Positions 51,407-60,051 of a DNA stretch of 64,000 nucleotides are shown here, one piece after another (position 1 is the first letter of the stretch; every line of letters begins with the position of its first letter). Below the pieces are notes generated by a model. The model searched no databases. It was not told where the DNA came from and worked only from the letters and a program-made list of their open reading frames with translations. The stretch covers positions 496,001 to 560,000 of the forward strand of contig JAHBTQ010000002.1 of assembly GCA_019638495.1 (NCBI GenBank), given 5' to 3'. The position numbers and the translations under genes were made by a program. The stretch comes from Taibaiella sp. (GTDB lineage Bacteria; Bacteroidota; Bacteroidia; Chitinophagales; Chitinophagaceae).

Positions 51407-52535
51407 AAAGTCTTTGCTTTAACGTCGGGATCATTGATGCTTTCCAGGTCGCGAAATCGCCGGCTATTATGTGTTTACGTGCTTCTGCTACAAGGTGCAG
51501 GTAAAAGGCAAGGTTGTGGATGCTGGCGATAGTAAGCCCAAGTATCTCTGATGAGATGAATAGGTGCCGCAGATATGCTTTAGTGTAGAAACGGCTGGTC
51601 TCGCAGTCAATTCCCTCATCCAATGGCGTGAAGTCGTTTTCCCACTTCTTGTTCCTGATGTTAATTATGCCCTGTGTGGTAAACAACATGCCGTTCCTGC
51701 CATTGCGTGTGGGCATCACACAGTCGAACATGTCTACCCCAAGAGCAATGTTCTCCAGTATGTTCCAAGGCGTGCCCACTCCCATCAGGTAGCGTGGTTT
51801 GTCAGCCGGCAGAATTTCACAGCACAGCCCACACATATCGTACATCTCCTGCTCCGGTTCGCCTACAGACAGGCCACCAATTGCGTTGCCATCGCATTCC
51901 ATACCTGCTACATATTCCGAAGATATTTTGCGCAGGTCTTTAAAGGTGCTACCCTGAACTATCGGGAACAGCGACTGGCTGTACCCATATTTTGGTTCTG
52001 TTTCAGCCATGCGCTGCACGCAGCGTGCCAGCCAGCGGTGCGTCAGCTCCATGGACTTTTGGGCATAGCTGTATTCAGACGGGTAAGGTGGACATTCGTC
52101 AAATGCCATAATAATGTCAGCGCCTATACTGCGCTGCGTGTCCATTACATTTTCAGGCGTGAACAGGTGTTTTGAGCCGTCAATGTGTGACTGGAACAAA
52201 ACGCCTTCCTCCTTTATCTTTCGGTTTGCAGCCAGCGAAAACACCTGGTAACCACCACTATCGGTGAGTATGGGCCTGTCCCAGCCATTGAATTTGTGCA
52301 GGCCTCCCGCTTGCTCCAATATTTTGGTGCCCGGCCTCAGGTATAAATGGTAGGTATTACCCAGTATTATCTGCGCATTTACCTGCTCCTTTAGTTGCTG
52401 TTGTGTCACAGCCTTTACGCTGCCTACAGTGCCAACGGGCATGAAAATAGGGGTCTGTATCTCACCATGGTCGGTAGTTATAGTTCCCGCGCGTGCTGAT
52501 GAGCCGGGGTCGGTTGACTGGATGCTGAATTCCAT
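51405..52535 (-). CDS. tgt: Queuine tRNA-ribosyltransferase
   Basis: Exchanges guanine-34 of Asp, Asn, His and Tyr tRNAs for the queuosine precursor. 376 residues: TPIFMPVGTVGSVKAVTQQQL, ILGNTYHLYLRPG, LTDSGGYQVFSLA (catalytic-region Asp), AFDECPPYPSEYSYA, IVQGSTFKDLR, GGLSVGEPEQEMYDM, YLMGVGTPWNILENIALGVD, FDCVMPTRNGRNGMLF (nucleophile Asp) and the Zn site near CETSRFYTKAYLRHL with HNLAFYLHLV. A TAATTTCG box lies 7 bases upstream of the ATG. Confidence 0.96.
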   Translation of the reverse strand: MEFSIQSTDPGSSARAGTITTDHGEIQTPIFMPVGTVGSVKAVTQQQLKEQVNAQIILGNTYHLYLRPGTKILEQAGGLHKFNGWDRPILTDSGGYQVFSLAANRKIKEEGVLFQSHIDGSKHLFTPENVMDTQRSIGADIIMAFDECPPYPSEYSYAQKSMELTHRWLARCVQRMAETEPKYGYSQSLFPIVQGSTFKDLRKISSEYVAGMECDGNAIGGLSVGEPEQEMYDMCGLCCEILPADKPRYLMGVGTPWNILENIALGVDMFDCVMPTRNGRNGMLFTTQGIINIRNKKWENDFTPLDEGIDCETSRFYTKAYLRHLFISSEILGLTIASIHNLAFYLHLVAEARKHIIAGDFATWKASMIPTLKQRL

Positions 52536-52710
52536 CGGGTGGCGAAATTAGGTAAAATTGCTGCGCCGTTGAATTTGACTTGCTTCTAGTGTGTCATTAT
52601 AACCTCGTAGTGCAAACAGAACTTCTTTCACTGCTGTCATTTTGTCAATTTTCAGCGATTGGAATGCATATTGATAAGCGTTTTTATAGAAATTAAAACA
52701 TCCTATACAT

Positions 52711-54603
52711 ATGCAAGAAAAAGGTAGTATTTCGATACACACGGAGAATATTTTCCCGATAATTAAGAAATTCCTTTATTCAGATAATGAGATCTTCCTG
52801 CGCGAGCTGGTCTCTAATGCAGTAGATGCGGTGCAGAAAATAAAGCGCCTCGCCTCACTTGGGCAATACCAGGGCGAGATAGGCAGCCCGCTTGTTGAGG
52901 TAGCTTTCGACAAAGACGCAAAAACCATCACCATTTCAGACAATGGTATCGGTATGACGGCGGATGAGATCAAGAAATACATCAACCAGATCGCATTCTC
53001 CGGCGCAGAGGAGTTTGTAGAGAAATTCAAAGATGCCAAGGATGCGAATGAACTCATAGGCAAATTTGGCCTTGGTTTCTATTCTGCCTTTATGGTCGCC
53101 GACCAGGTGGAGATACAGACGCTGAGCTACCAGGATGGTGCAGAGGCTGCAAGGTGGATTTGCGATGGAAGCACAGAATTTGAGATCACATCCGGTACGC
53201 GCACAACGCGCGGAACGGACATCATTCTTCACGTCAACGCTGATTCAGAAGAGTTCCTGGACAAATATAAACTGCAGGGTATACTGGATAAATACTGCAA
53301 GTTCCTGCCTGTGCCTATCAAGTTTGGCACCAAGACAGAGTATGATTACGACACGCAAGAGGTAGAGGGCGAAGAGGAAGCGGACAAGAAGCCAAAAGAG
53401 AAAGAGGTTGATAATATCATCAATGATACCAACCCCATCTGGACAAAAGCCCCGGCTGATCTGAAGGACGAGGACTACCTGAAGTTTTACCGCGAGCTGT
53501 ATCCAATGAGCGAGGAACCCTTATTCTGGATACACCTGAATGTTGATTATCCATTCACACTTACGGGCGTGCTTTACTTCCCGAAAGTGAAGAATGACTT
53601 TGAGCTGCAACGCAATAAGATCAAGTTGTTTAGCCGCCAGGTGTTCATAACCGACGAAGTGAAGGATATTGTTCCGGACTTCCTTATGTTGCTGCATGGC
53701 GTTATCGACTCACCGGACATTCCGCTGAACGTATCCCGCAGCTTCCTGCAGGCAGATGGTAATGTAAAGAAGATAAACAGCCACATAAGCAAGAAGGTTG
53801 CTGACAAGCTGGCAGAACTGTTTAAGAACGATCGTAAGAGCTATGAGGCAAAATGGCCTGATATCAGCCTGTTTGTGAAATACGGTATGATAAGCGAGGA
53901 AAAGTTCTACGACCGTGCAAAGGATTTTGTACTGTTTACCAATACGAAAGATGAGCATTACACCTTCAGCGAGTACAAAGAGAAGGTAGAGCCGATACAG
54001 AAAGACAAAAGCGACACACTTGTGTATTTGTACACAAACGACCCTGCAAAGCAGGATTCGTTTATACAAAGCGCTAACAGGAAGGGCTATGATGTATTGC
54101 TGATGAACTCGCCAATAGATAGCCACTTCATAAACACGCTGGAGCGCAAACTGGAGAAGACCAGCATGAAGCGCGTAGATGCGGATGTAGTGGACAAGCT
54201 GATAGAGAAAGAAGAGAAGATTGAATCTGTCCTGAACGACGAGCAACAGAATAGTGTAAAAGAAATTTTCGAAACGGCCATCGCCAAGCCGAACATGACA
54301 GTAAAGGTAGAAGCGCTTGGGCCTGACGAGCTCCCGGTTACAGTGACTATGGACGAGTTTATGCGCCGTATGAAAGACATGGCAGCATTGGGTGGCGGCA
54401 TGAGTTTCTACGGTTCCATCCCTGATAGCTACAATGTGAGCATCAACAGCAATCATAAGCTGGTGAGCCGCATACTGGCTGCAGGTGCCGACGAGCAAAC
54501 GAAACTGGCAAAGCAAGCGTTTGACCTCGCCATGTTATCTCAGGGTATGCTCACAGGTGCTGATCTTACCGAGTTTGTGAACAGGAGCGTGAGCCTGATC
54601 TAA
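52711..54603 (+). CDS. htpG: Molecular chaperone HtpG (Hsp90)
   Basis: ATP-dependent homodimeric chaperone. 630 residues with the GHKL ATP site: NEIFLRELVSNAVDAVQKI, ISDNGIGMTADEI, LIGKFGLGFYSAFMVADQV and TRTTRGTDIILHV. Middle domain DYPFTLTGVLYFPKVKND, DSPDIPLNVSRSFLQAD. C-terminal dimerisation region to 630. A Bacteroidota-style charged linker (QEVEGEEEADKKPKEKE, about residue 215) follows the ATPase domain. Single gene with its own terminator. Confidence 0.97.
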   Translation: MQEKGSISIHTENIFPIIKKFLYSDNEIFLRELVSNAVDAVQKIKRLASLGQYQGEIGSPLVEVAFDKDAKTITISDNGIGMTADEIKKYINQIAFSGAEEFVEKFKDAKDANELIGKFGLGFYSAFMVADQVEIQTLSYQDGAEAARWICDGSTEFEITSGTRTTRGTDIILHVNADSEEFLDKYKLQGILDKYCKFLPVPIKFGTKTEYDYDTQEVEGEEEADKKPKEKEVDNIINDTNPIWTKAPADLKDEDYLKFYRELYPMSEEPLFWIHLNVDYPFTLTGVLYFPKVKNDFELQRNKIKLFSRQVFITDEVKDIVPDFLMLLHGVIDSPDIPLNVSRSFLQADGNVKKINSHISKKVADKLAELFKNDRKSYEAKWPDISLFVKYGMISEEKFYDRAKDFVLFTNTKDEHYTFSEYKEKVEPIQKDKSDTLVYLYTNDPAKQDSFIQSANRKGYDVLLMNSPIDSHFINTLERKLEKTSMKRVDADVVDKLIEKEEKIESVLNDEQQNSVKEIFETAIAKPNMTVKVEALGPDELPVTVTMDEFMRRMKDMAALGGGMSFYGSIPDSYNVSINSNHKLVSRILAAGADEQTKLAKQAFDLAMLSQGMLTGADLTEFVNRSVSLI

Positions 54604-54629
54604 GCCGTTTCGATAGATAATTCTTATAG

Positions 54630-54660
54630 GCCGGTACCCGATTGGGTGCCGGCTTTTTTA
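54630..54660 (+). terminator. Terminator of htpG
   Basis: Arms GCCGGTACCC / GGGTGCCGGC (one G-U) around GATT, followed by TTTTTTA. Confidence 0.85.
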
Positions 54661-54693
54661 TTGTAAATCGGCTGTTAGCCGTATCTTGGCAGC

Positions 54694-55572
54694 ATGAAGA
54701 TCGTTCCCGGAGAGGTGAAAACAGCACAACTACATGCGCTGTTGCTGGGTGCCGTAGCCCCGCGGCCTATTTGTTTTGCAAGCACAGTGGACAGGGAGGG
54801 TAATCCCAATTTGTCTCCCTTCAGCTTTTTTAATGTTTTTGGTGCCAAGCCGCCAATACTGATTTTCTCGCCCGCACGCAGGGTGCGCGACAATACTATT
54901 AAGCACACCCTGGAGAATGTTTACGCTACCAACGAAGTGGTGATAAACGTTGTGTCTTACAACATGGTGCAGCAGACCAGCCTGGCAAGTTGCGAATATC
55001 CGAAGGGTGTAAACGAGTTTGAGAAGGCAGGATTCACTCCTGTGAAATCTGAAATGGTCAATCCTTTCAGGGTTAAGGAGTCGCCTGTGCAACTGGAATG
55101 CAAGGTGCTGAAAGTGGTGGAAACAGGAATGGAAGGCGGTGCAGGTAACCTGGTTATCTGCGAGGTGGTATGTATGCACGTGGACGACGCCGTACTGGAT
55201 GCCGAGGGTAAAATTGATCCGAACAAGATTGACCTGGTAGCGCGCATGGGCGGCGATTATTATTGCCGTGCCTCCGGCGACGCCGTGTTTACGGTACCTA
55301 AACCGAATGCTTCGATCGGAATTGGCATTGATGCATTACCTGAAAGCGTCCGTAAAAGCACCATTCTTACCGGTAACCACCTTGGCATACTCGGTAATGT
55401 TACCCAGATACCGGCAAAAGATGAAACCCCTGATAAGCGGGTGGCTGGCATAAAGGACATGTATAAGAATGACCCGGTAGCAATGATTGAGGCGTTGCAC
55501 CGATATGCCAAGCAATCGGTAGAAGCGGGAGATGTAGAAAAAGCATGGCAGGCGCTGCTGGCAAGTATTTAG
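54694..55572 (+). CDS. Flavin reductase family protein (FMN-binding split barrel)
   Basis: A 292-residue protein. The N-terminal ~200 residues form the flavin-reductase split barrel (LLLGAVAPRPICFASTVDREG, NLSPFSFFNVFGAKPPILIF, KHTLENVYATNEVVINVVSY, PVQLECKVLKVVE). A C-terminal extension of ~90 residues (RKSTILTGNHLGILGNV, MIEALHRYAKQSVEAGDVEKAWQALL) is common in Bacteroidota homologues. Probably binds FMN; redox partner unknown. ispF starts 21 bases downstream, so the two may share a transcript. Confidence 0.9.
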   Translation: MKIVPGEVKTAQLHALLLGAVAPRPICFASTVDREGNPNLSPFSFFNVFGAKPPILIFSPARRVRDNTIKHTLENVYATNEVVINVVSYNMVQQTSLASCEYPKGVNEFEKAGFTPVKSEMVNPFRVKESPVQLECKVLKVVETGMEGGAGNLVICEVVCMHVDDAVLDAEGKIDPNKIDLVARMGGDYYCRASGDAVFTVPKPNASIGIGIDALPESVRKSTILTGNHLGILGNVTQIPAKDETPDKRVAGIKDMYKNDPVAMIEALHRYAKQSVEAGDVEKAWQALLASI

Positions 55573-55593
55573 TAGAAATTTAGAATCACAGAA

Positions 55594-56091
55594 ATGTACA
55601 GAATAGGGCAGGGTATAGACTTTCATAAACTGGTAGAGGGTCGTGAGTTTTGGCTGGGTGGCGTATTGATACCGCATACAAAAGGAGCGCTGGGACATTC
55701 CGATGCCGATGTGTTGCTGCATGCCATCTGCGATGCCATGCTGGGCGCACTGTCCATGGGCGACATAGGTCAGCATTTCCCCGATACCGACCCGGCATAC
55801 AAGGGAATAGATAGCAAGAAACTACTGAAGCGGACTACTGAGCTCATAGCCGATAGAGGCTACACTGTAGTGAATGTTGATAGTACGGTATTACTACAGG
55901 CTCCCAAAATAAGGAAGTATGTAGATGAAATGCGGGCAACCATAGCAGGGGTGATGGGAGTGACGATAGATGATGTCTCGATCAAAGCAACCACCACCGA
56001 GCAGCTTAGTTTCATAGGCAGAGAAGAGGGTATAGTGGCAACGGCAAATGTGTTGCTCATGAGAACCCAAAACACGACCCCAAACCCCTAA
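55594..56091 (+). CDS. ispF: 2-C-methyl-D-erythritol 2,4-cyclodiphosphate synthase
   Basis: Fifth enzyme of the MEP isoprenoid pathway, forming the cyclic diphosphate with loss of CMP. 165 residues: YRIGQGIDFHKLVEGREF (metal Asp/His), LGHSDADVLLHAICDAMLGAL, GDIGQHFPDTDPAYKGIDS, NVDSTVLLQAPKI and IKATTTEQLSFIGREEGI. The third-helix extension (EMRATIAGVMGVTIDD) is normal. Stop codon lies within the terminator loop. Confidence 0.97.
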   Translation: MYRIGQGIDFHKLVEGREFWLGGVLIPHTKGALGHSDADVLLHAICDAMLGALSMGDIGQHFPDTDPAYKGIDSKKLLKRTTELIADRGYTVVNVDSTVLLQAPKIRKYVDEMRATIAGVMGVTIDDVSIKATTTEQLSFIGREEGIVATANVLLMRTQNTTPNP

Positions 56092-56103
56092 AGGGGCTTT
56101 TTC
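56085..56103 (+). terminator. Short terminator overlapping the ispF stop
   Basis: CCCC-TAAA-GGGG followed by CTTTTTC; the ispF TAA stop is in the loop. Confidence 0.6.
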
Positions 56104-56155
56104 ATGTTCTGTGGTCCCCTGCGAGTTAAAGTGCAAAAAATACATGACTAAAAGA

Positions 56156-56185
56156 TATAATGCCGCTCCTCGGAGCGGCATTATA
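56156..56185. terminator. Perfect 14-bp-stem hairpin between convergent ispF and fabG
   Basis: Arms TATAATGCCGCTCC / GGAGCGGCATTATA around two bases. On the - strand it is followed by TCTTTTAG, so it can terminate fabG transcripts; it can also back up ispF. Confidence 0.7.
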
Positions 56186-56225
56186 TTCGAAAGAATTTTC
56201 CAATTGAGGGAAAGCCCCTTTAGGG

Positions 56226-56243
56226 CCTGCCTGCCGGTAGGCA
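56226..56243. repeat. Palindromic insertion in a duplicated terminator-like sequence
   Basis: CCTGCCTGCCGGTAGGCA, flanked by AAGCCCCTTTAGGG and GGGTTTGGGGTT. Without it, the flanks match in inverse orientation the ispF terminator region 56078-56100 (CCCCAAACCCCTAAAGGGGC). Confidence 0.65.
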
Positions 56244-56253
56244 GGGTTTGGGG

Positions 56254-57000
56254 TTACATATTCATACCTCCGCACACACTCAATACCTGCCCCGTTATAT
56301 ACTTGCTCATGTCTGATGCAAGGAACAGTGCCGCATCGGCGATGTCTTCTGTTTTTCCAAAACGGCCCAGCGGAATCTTCTCAAACCATTTTTCTGCGCC
56401 ACCATCTTTCAGGTAGTGGGTCATGTCGGTTTCCACAAATCCCGGAGCTATTACGTTGCAGCGAATGTTGCGGCTGCCTATCTCGGCAGCTACACTCTTG
56501 CTAAAGCCAATGATGCCTGCCTTTGACGCAGCATAAGCGCTCTGGCCGGCATTTCCCTTCATACCTACTATAGAGCTCATGTTGATGATGCTGCCTGAGC
56601 GCGCCTTCATCATCGGGCGCATTACCTGCTTGGTAAGGTTATAAATGCTCTTCAGGTTAGCCTGCATTACCTCGTCCCACTGTTCTGGTGTGAGGCGCAG
56701 CAGCAAGTTGTCACGGCTAATGCCTGCATTGTTTACACATATGTCCACAGTGCCAAACTCTTTTAGCACGTCGTTTGCCAGTTGCTCCGCGGCCTTAAAG
56801 TCACCAGCATCGCTCTTATATCCTTTGGCTTTCACGCCCAGTCCTGCCAGGCGCTCTTCCAGGGCCTTTGCCTTTTCTTCTGACGATAAATAGGTAAATG
56901 CAATATTGGCGCCGTGTTCGGCAAATTTTACAGCTATAGCCTCGCCAATACCACGGCTGGCTCCGGTAATAAGGGCCACCTTGTTCTCAAGCATTTTCAT
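56254..57000 (-). CDS. fabG: 3-oxoacyl-ACP reductase FabG
   Basis: NADPH-dependent short-chain dehydrogenase of fatty-acid elongation. 248 residues: VALITGASRGIGEAIAVKFA (Rossmann), VNNAGISRDNLLLR, NMSSIVGMKGNAGQSAYAASKAG (catalytic Ser, Tyr, Lys), RCNVIAPGFVETDMT and ASDMSKYITGQVLSVCGGMNM, all typical of true FabG. A start at the second Met (56994) is possible. Confidence 0.94.
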   Translation of the reverse strand: MKMLENKVALITGASRGIGEAIAVKFAEHGANIAFTYLSSEEKAKALEERLAGLGVKAKGYKSDAGDFKAAEQLANDVLKEFGTVDICVNNAGISRDNLLLRLTPEQWDEVMQANLKSIYNLTKQVMRPMMKARSGSIINMSSIVGMKGNAGQSAYAASKAGIIGFSKSVAAEIGSRNIRCNVIAPGFVETDMTHYLKDGGAEKWFEKIPLGRFGKTEDIADAALFLASDMSKYITGQVLSVCGGMNM

Positions 57001-57063
57001 GTTGTTCCGCTTTTTTTGCGGGTAAAAGTAACAAAGGAATGTGAGTAAGCGAAGCTATAGTGC

Positions 57064-57570
57064 CTAAGCATGCCTGCCGGTGACTATGCCGGGTAAAACG
57101 CGGGTAAAAACCATCTTGTCATGGATGTCCAGGAATCCCGGGCTCGCTATGTTGGCTGATAGATAGTTTCGCAGTTCCTCGCTTGTGGAGCACTGAACAT
57201 CGTTTAGTGCAGAGACAGAGGTGAGCAGCACCTGGTCACGGTCCTGTACCTCCAGGTTATAAAGCATATACTCCGGTTGTTTCTCGCCGTCCTGCACATT
57301 AAGTACCAAAGACCCATTTATGTCGGTAGTCCAGGCTTTGTAAACGTAATTTCCTGTTCCTGAGCGTGTTGTGCGGGTTATCGCAAAATGGTTGCCCTCC
57401 GGCTCTACATAGAAGTTGATGTGACTGAATCCCCGCAACGTCCATAGACCACAAAGGAGTGTAGACTGCCTCCCGGATGGTGCCCCGGCAGGGACCAGGG
57501 ACGTGTAGGGGCTGCCAAATACAAAAGCCGACGAGCATACCAGCGCACTCATGTAGGTACAAGTTCTCAT
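57064..57570 (-). CDS. Exported protein of unknown function
   Basis: A 168-residue protein; ATG at 57570 gives a signal peptide MRTCTYMSALVCSSAFVFG. Residues 45-130 are beta-rich with a lipocalin-like feel (LCGLWTLRGFSHINFYVEPEG, NYVYKAWTTDINGSLVLNVQ, LYNLEVQDRDQVLLTSVS). The frame can be extended upstream to 57642 without a signal sequence. Not recognised. Confidence 0.6.
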   Translation of the reverse strand: MRTCTYMSALVCSSAFVFGSPYTSLVPAGAPSGRQSTLLCGLWTLRGFSHINFYVEPEGNHFAITRTTRSGTGNYVYKAWTTDINGSLVLNVQDGEKQPEYMLYNLEVQDRDQVLLTSVSALNDVQCSTSEELRNYLSANIASPGFLDIHDKMVFTRVLPGIVTGRHA

Positions 57571-57697
57571 TACGTCAAATATACTTTTCTGGCTGGCGCG
57601 CCACAATACGACGAAAGTAGTATTGTGCAGTCTGAGGAACAAACAGTTAAAATTGTTTCACCCTCATGGTCGCCCACCTGTAAAGGACTATTTCTAT

Positions 57698-57705
57698 TAC
57701 ATTTG
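57698..57705 (+). promoter_or_regulatory. -7 promoter box abutting the PBP start codon
   Basis: TACATTTG, six bases before the TTG start at 57712. An in-frame TGA at 57709-57711 fixes that start, so the message is predicted to be leaderless or nearly so. Confidence 0.5.
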
Positions 57706-57711
57706 CATTGA

Positions 57712-59973
57712 TTGAAACCTATAGATAAAAATACGCAGGCTAAGGCCGCAAAGACCCGGCGCAGGATACGGACGCTGTGGATATCCTTCATCTTTCTTCT
57801 GGTTGCCTTTATAGTGCTGGTCATCGGCATCGAGAATGGCCTGGTAGGCTATATGCCGTCACTTGCCGAGCTTGAGAACCCCCAAAGCGCAGTTTCGTCT
57901 GAGGTGCTTGCATCTGACGGCACGGTAATAGGGCGCTACTATGTCCAGGACAGGTCTAATAGTAAATTCAACGAAATATCACCCAATATCGTAAACGCGC
58001 TGCTGGCTACAGAAGATGCCCGCTTTTATGATCATGCAGGTATAGACCCTGTGGCCACGGTTGCCATTCCGTTTTACGTGTTGCTGCACAAGAAGCGCGG
58101 TTCTTCTACCATCACGCAGCAGCTGGCTAAAAACCTTTTTCCGCGCCGCAGCCAGAGTGTATTGACGCTGCCATTTATGAAGCTGAAGGAGTGGGTGCTG
58201 GCGGTGAAGCTGGAACGCAACCTCACTAAGCGCGAGATTATTACGCTTTACCTTAATACCGTTCCTTTTAGTGATAACGTTTACGGCATCAAAAATGCCT
58301 CCATGACCTTCTATAACAAGACGCCCGACAAGGTGTCGATAGATGAAGCTGCGGTGTTGGTGGGTATGCTAAAGGGTAATACTATCTTCAATCCCCGCAC
58401 ACGCCCCAAGCGTGCTCGTGAACGTCGTAATATAGTACTCGAGCAAATGCTCAAATATGGTGCTATCAACGACAAGCAATTTGCTGAGTTGACGGCGAAA
58501 GAGACTCCGCTTGACTATCATAAGATCGACTACCATGATGGCCTTGCACCTTACTTCCGCCAGGTAGTGGAGCAGTACGTGAAGAGTGCTATCAAGAACA
58601 TGACCAAGCCCGATGGTAGTCCATGGGATATCTATAAGGATGGTTTGAAGATCTACACCACCATAGACATGACCATGCAGCGCTATGGTGAAGAGGCGGT
58701 GCAGGAGCACCTTACCTCCCTGCAAAAGCAGTTTGTGGCTCAGCCGGGATATGTCGATGGCTCTATCTGGAAGCGTAAGGGGAATGTGCAGAATATTTTG
58801 TCCCAAGCCATCAAAGGGTCTGACAGGTACCAGATGCTTCGTGGCCAGGATATGACCGAGGAGCAGATAATGAAGGAGATGGCCAAGCCCATAAAGATGA
58901 AAGTCTTCGCGTGGAACAAGGCCCGTAGCATAGATACTTTCATGAGTCCCCTGGATTCCATCAAGTACATGAAGCTGTTCCTTCAGGCTGGGTTTATGGC
59001 TATGGACCCCTTTACCGGCGAGGTAAAAGCATGGGTTGGAGGTATAGATCACAACTTCTTCATGTATGACCACGTCAACATCAATACCAAGCGGCAGGTC
59101 GGCTCTACCATCAAGCCACTGTTGTATTGTTTTGCGGTGGACAATGGTTTCTCACCTTGCGGTGTGGTGTCTACAGCCCCGCAGGAGTTCCCTTCACTCG
59201 CCGAGCCTTATGACGCAGGTGGCTCAGATCGCGGCGACATTACCATGATGGAGGCGCTTGCCAAATCGGTAAATAATGCTGCGTTGTACATACTGAAGCA
59301 AGTAGGCATAGAGCCATTCGTAGATTTTGCGCATAAGTGCGGTATACAAAGCAGGCTTGATGCAGTTCCATCAGTAGCACTGGGTGTTTCTGATATTTCG
59401 CTTTATGAAATGCTGGGTGCATACAGTATGTTCCCGGGCGGCGGCATGCATACAGATCCGTATTTCCTGGTGAAGATCGAGGATAAGAACGGCACGCTGG
59501 TACGCAACTTTGCTGCAAAACAGAAGGAACTGATAAGCCCGAAGACGGCTTACAAAGTAGTGAGGATGATGCGTGGCGTGGTAAATGCCGGTACAGGCGG
59601 CCGCCTGCGCTATCGCTACCAGATATTTAATGATGTGGCAGGCAAGACCGGTACTACCAACAACCAGGCAGACGCATGGTTCATTGGCTATACGCCGCAA
59701 CTGTTGGCCGGTGCATGGGTGGGCTGCGATGACCGTGAATTCCGGTTCCGTAGCGAGCGCCTGGGCCAGGGTGCTGCAGCTGCTCTGCCTATCTGGGCAT
59801 ACTTTATGAAGCGCGTTTATGCAGACCCTAAGACAGGTATAGATCCGAAAAAGATGTTCACGCCACCACAGGGATTTGTAGACTGTGTGGCTGAGGGCAT
59901 GATGCCTGATACTACCACTTCAACCGATATTGACGAAACGGTGAAGCAGCCGGTTGATGATATATACAGGTAG
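57712..59973 (+). CDS. Class A penicillin-binding protein (PBP1A-like)
   Basis: Bifunctional peptidoglycan glycosyltransferase/transpeptidase, 753 residues. TM helix LWISFIFLLVAFIVLVIGI. GT51 domain: ATEDARFYDHAGIDPVA (catalytic Glu), GSSTITQQLAKNLFPRR, KLKEWVLAVKLERNLTKREI and YLNTVPFSDNVYGI. Transpeptidase: SxxK in QVGSTIKPLLY (about 465), SxN in AKSVNNAALYIL and KTG in AGKTGTTNNQADAWFIG. Short acidic tail after 725. TTG start forced by an immediately preceding in-frame stop codon. Confidence 0.96.
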   Translation: MKPIDKNTQAKAAKTRRRIRTLWISFIFLLVAFIVLVIGIENGLVGYMPSLAELENPQSAVSSEVLASDGTVIGRYYVQDRSNSKFNEISPNIVNALLATEDARFYDHAGIDPVATVAIPFYVLLHKKRGSSTITQQLAKNLFPRRSQSVLTLPFMKLKEWVLAVKLERNLTKREIITLYLNTVPFSDNVYGIKNASMTFYNKTPDKVSIDEAAVLVGMLKGNTIFNPRTRPKRARERRNIVLEQMLKYGAINDKQFAELTAKETPLDYHKIDYHDGLAPYFRQVVEQYVKSAIKNMTKPDGSPWDIYKDGLKIYTTIDMTMQRYGEEAVQEHLTSLQKQFVAQPGYVDGSIWKRKGNVQNILSQAIKGSDRYQMLRGQDMTEEQIMKEMAKPIKMKVFAWNKARSIDTFMSPLDSIKYMKLFLQAGFMAMDPFTGEVKAWVGGIDHNFFMYDHVNINTKRQVGSTIKPLLYCFAVDNGFSPCGVVSTAPQEFPSLAEPYDAGGSDRGDITMMEALAKSVNNAALYILKQVGIEPFVDFAHKCGIQSRLDAVPSVALGVSDISLYEMLGAYSMFPGGGMHTDPYFLVKIEDKNGTLVRNFAAKQKELISPKTAYKVVRMMRGVVNAGTGGRLRYRYQIFNDVAGKTGTTNNQADAWFIGYTPQLLAGAWVGCDDREFRFRSERLGQGAAAALPIWAYFMKRVYADPKTGIDPKKMFTPPQGFVDCVAEGMMPDTTTSTDIDETVKQPVDDIYR

Positions 59974-60051
59974 ACGACATGTCTATAATATCACATGGTT
60001 TTCCGCCGTGTCAGAAATGGTGTAACTTCCGTGCTATATATTATATGCCTT

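Noticed and set aside
53710..54516. 268-codon open frame antisense to htpG
   Set aside because: Shadow of a highly conserved chaperone gene.
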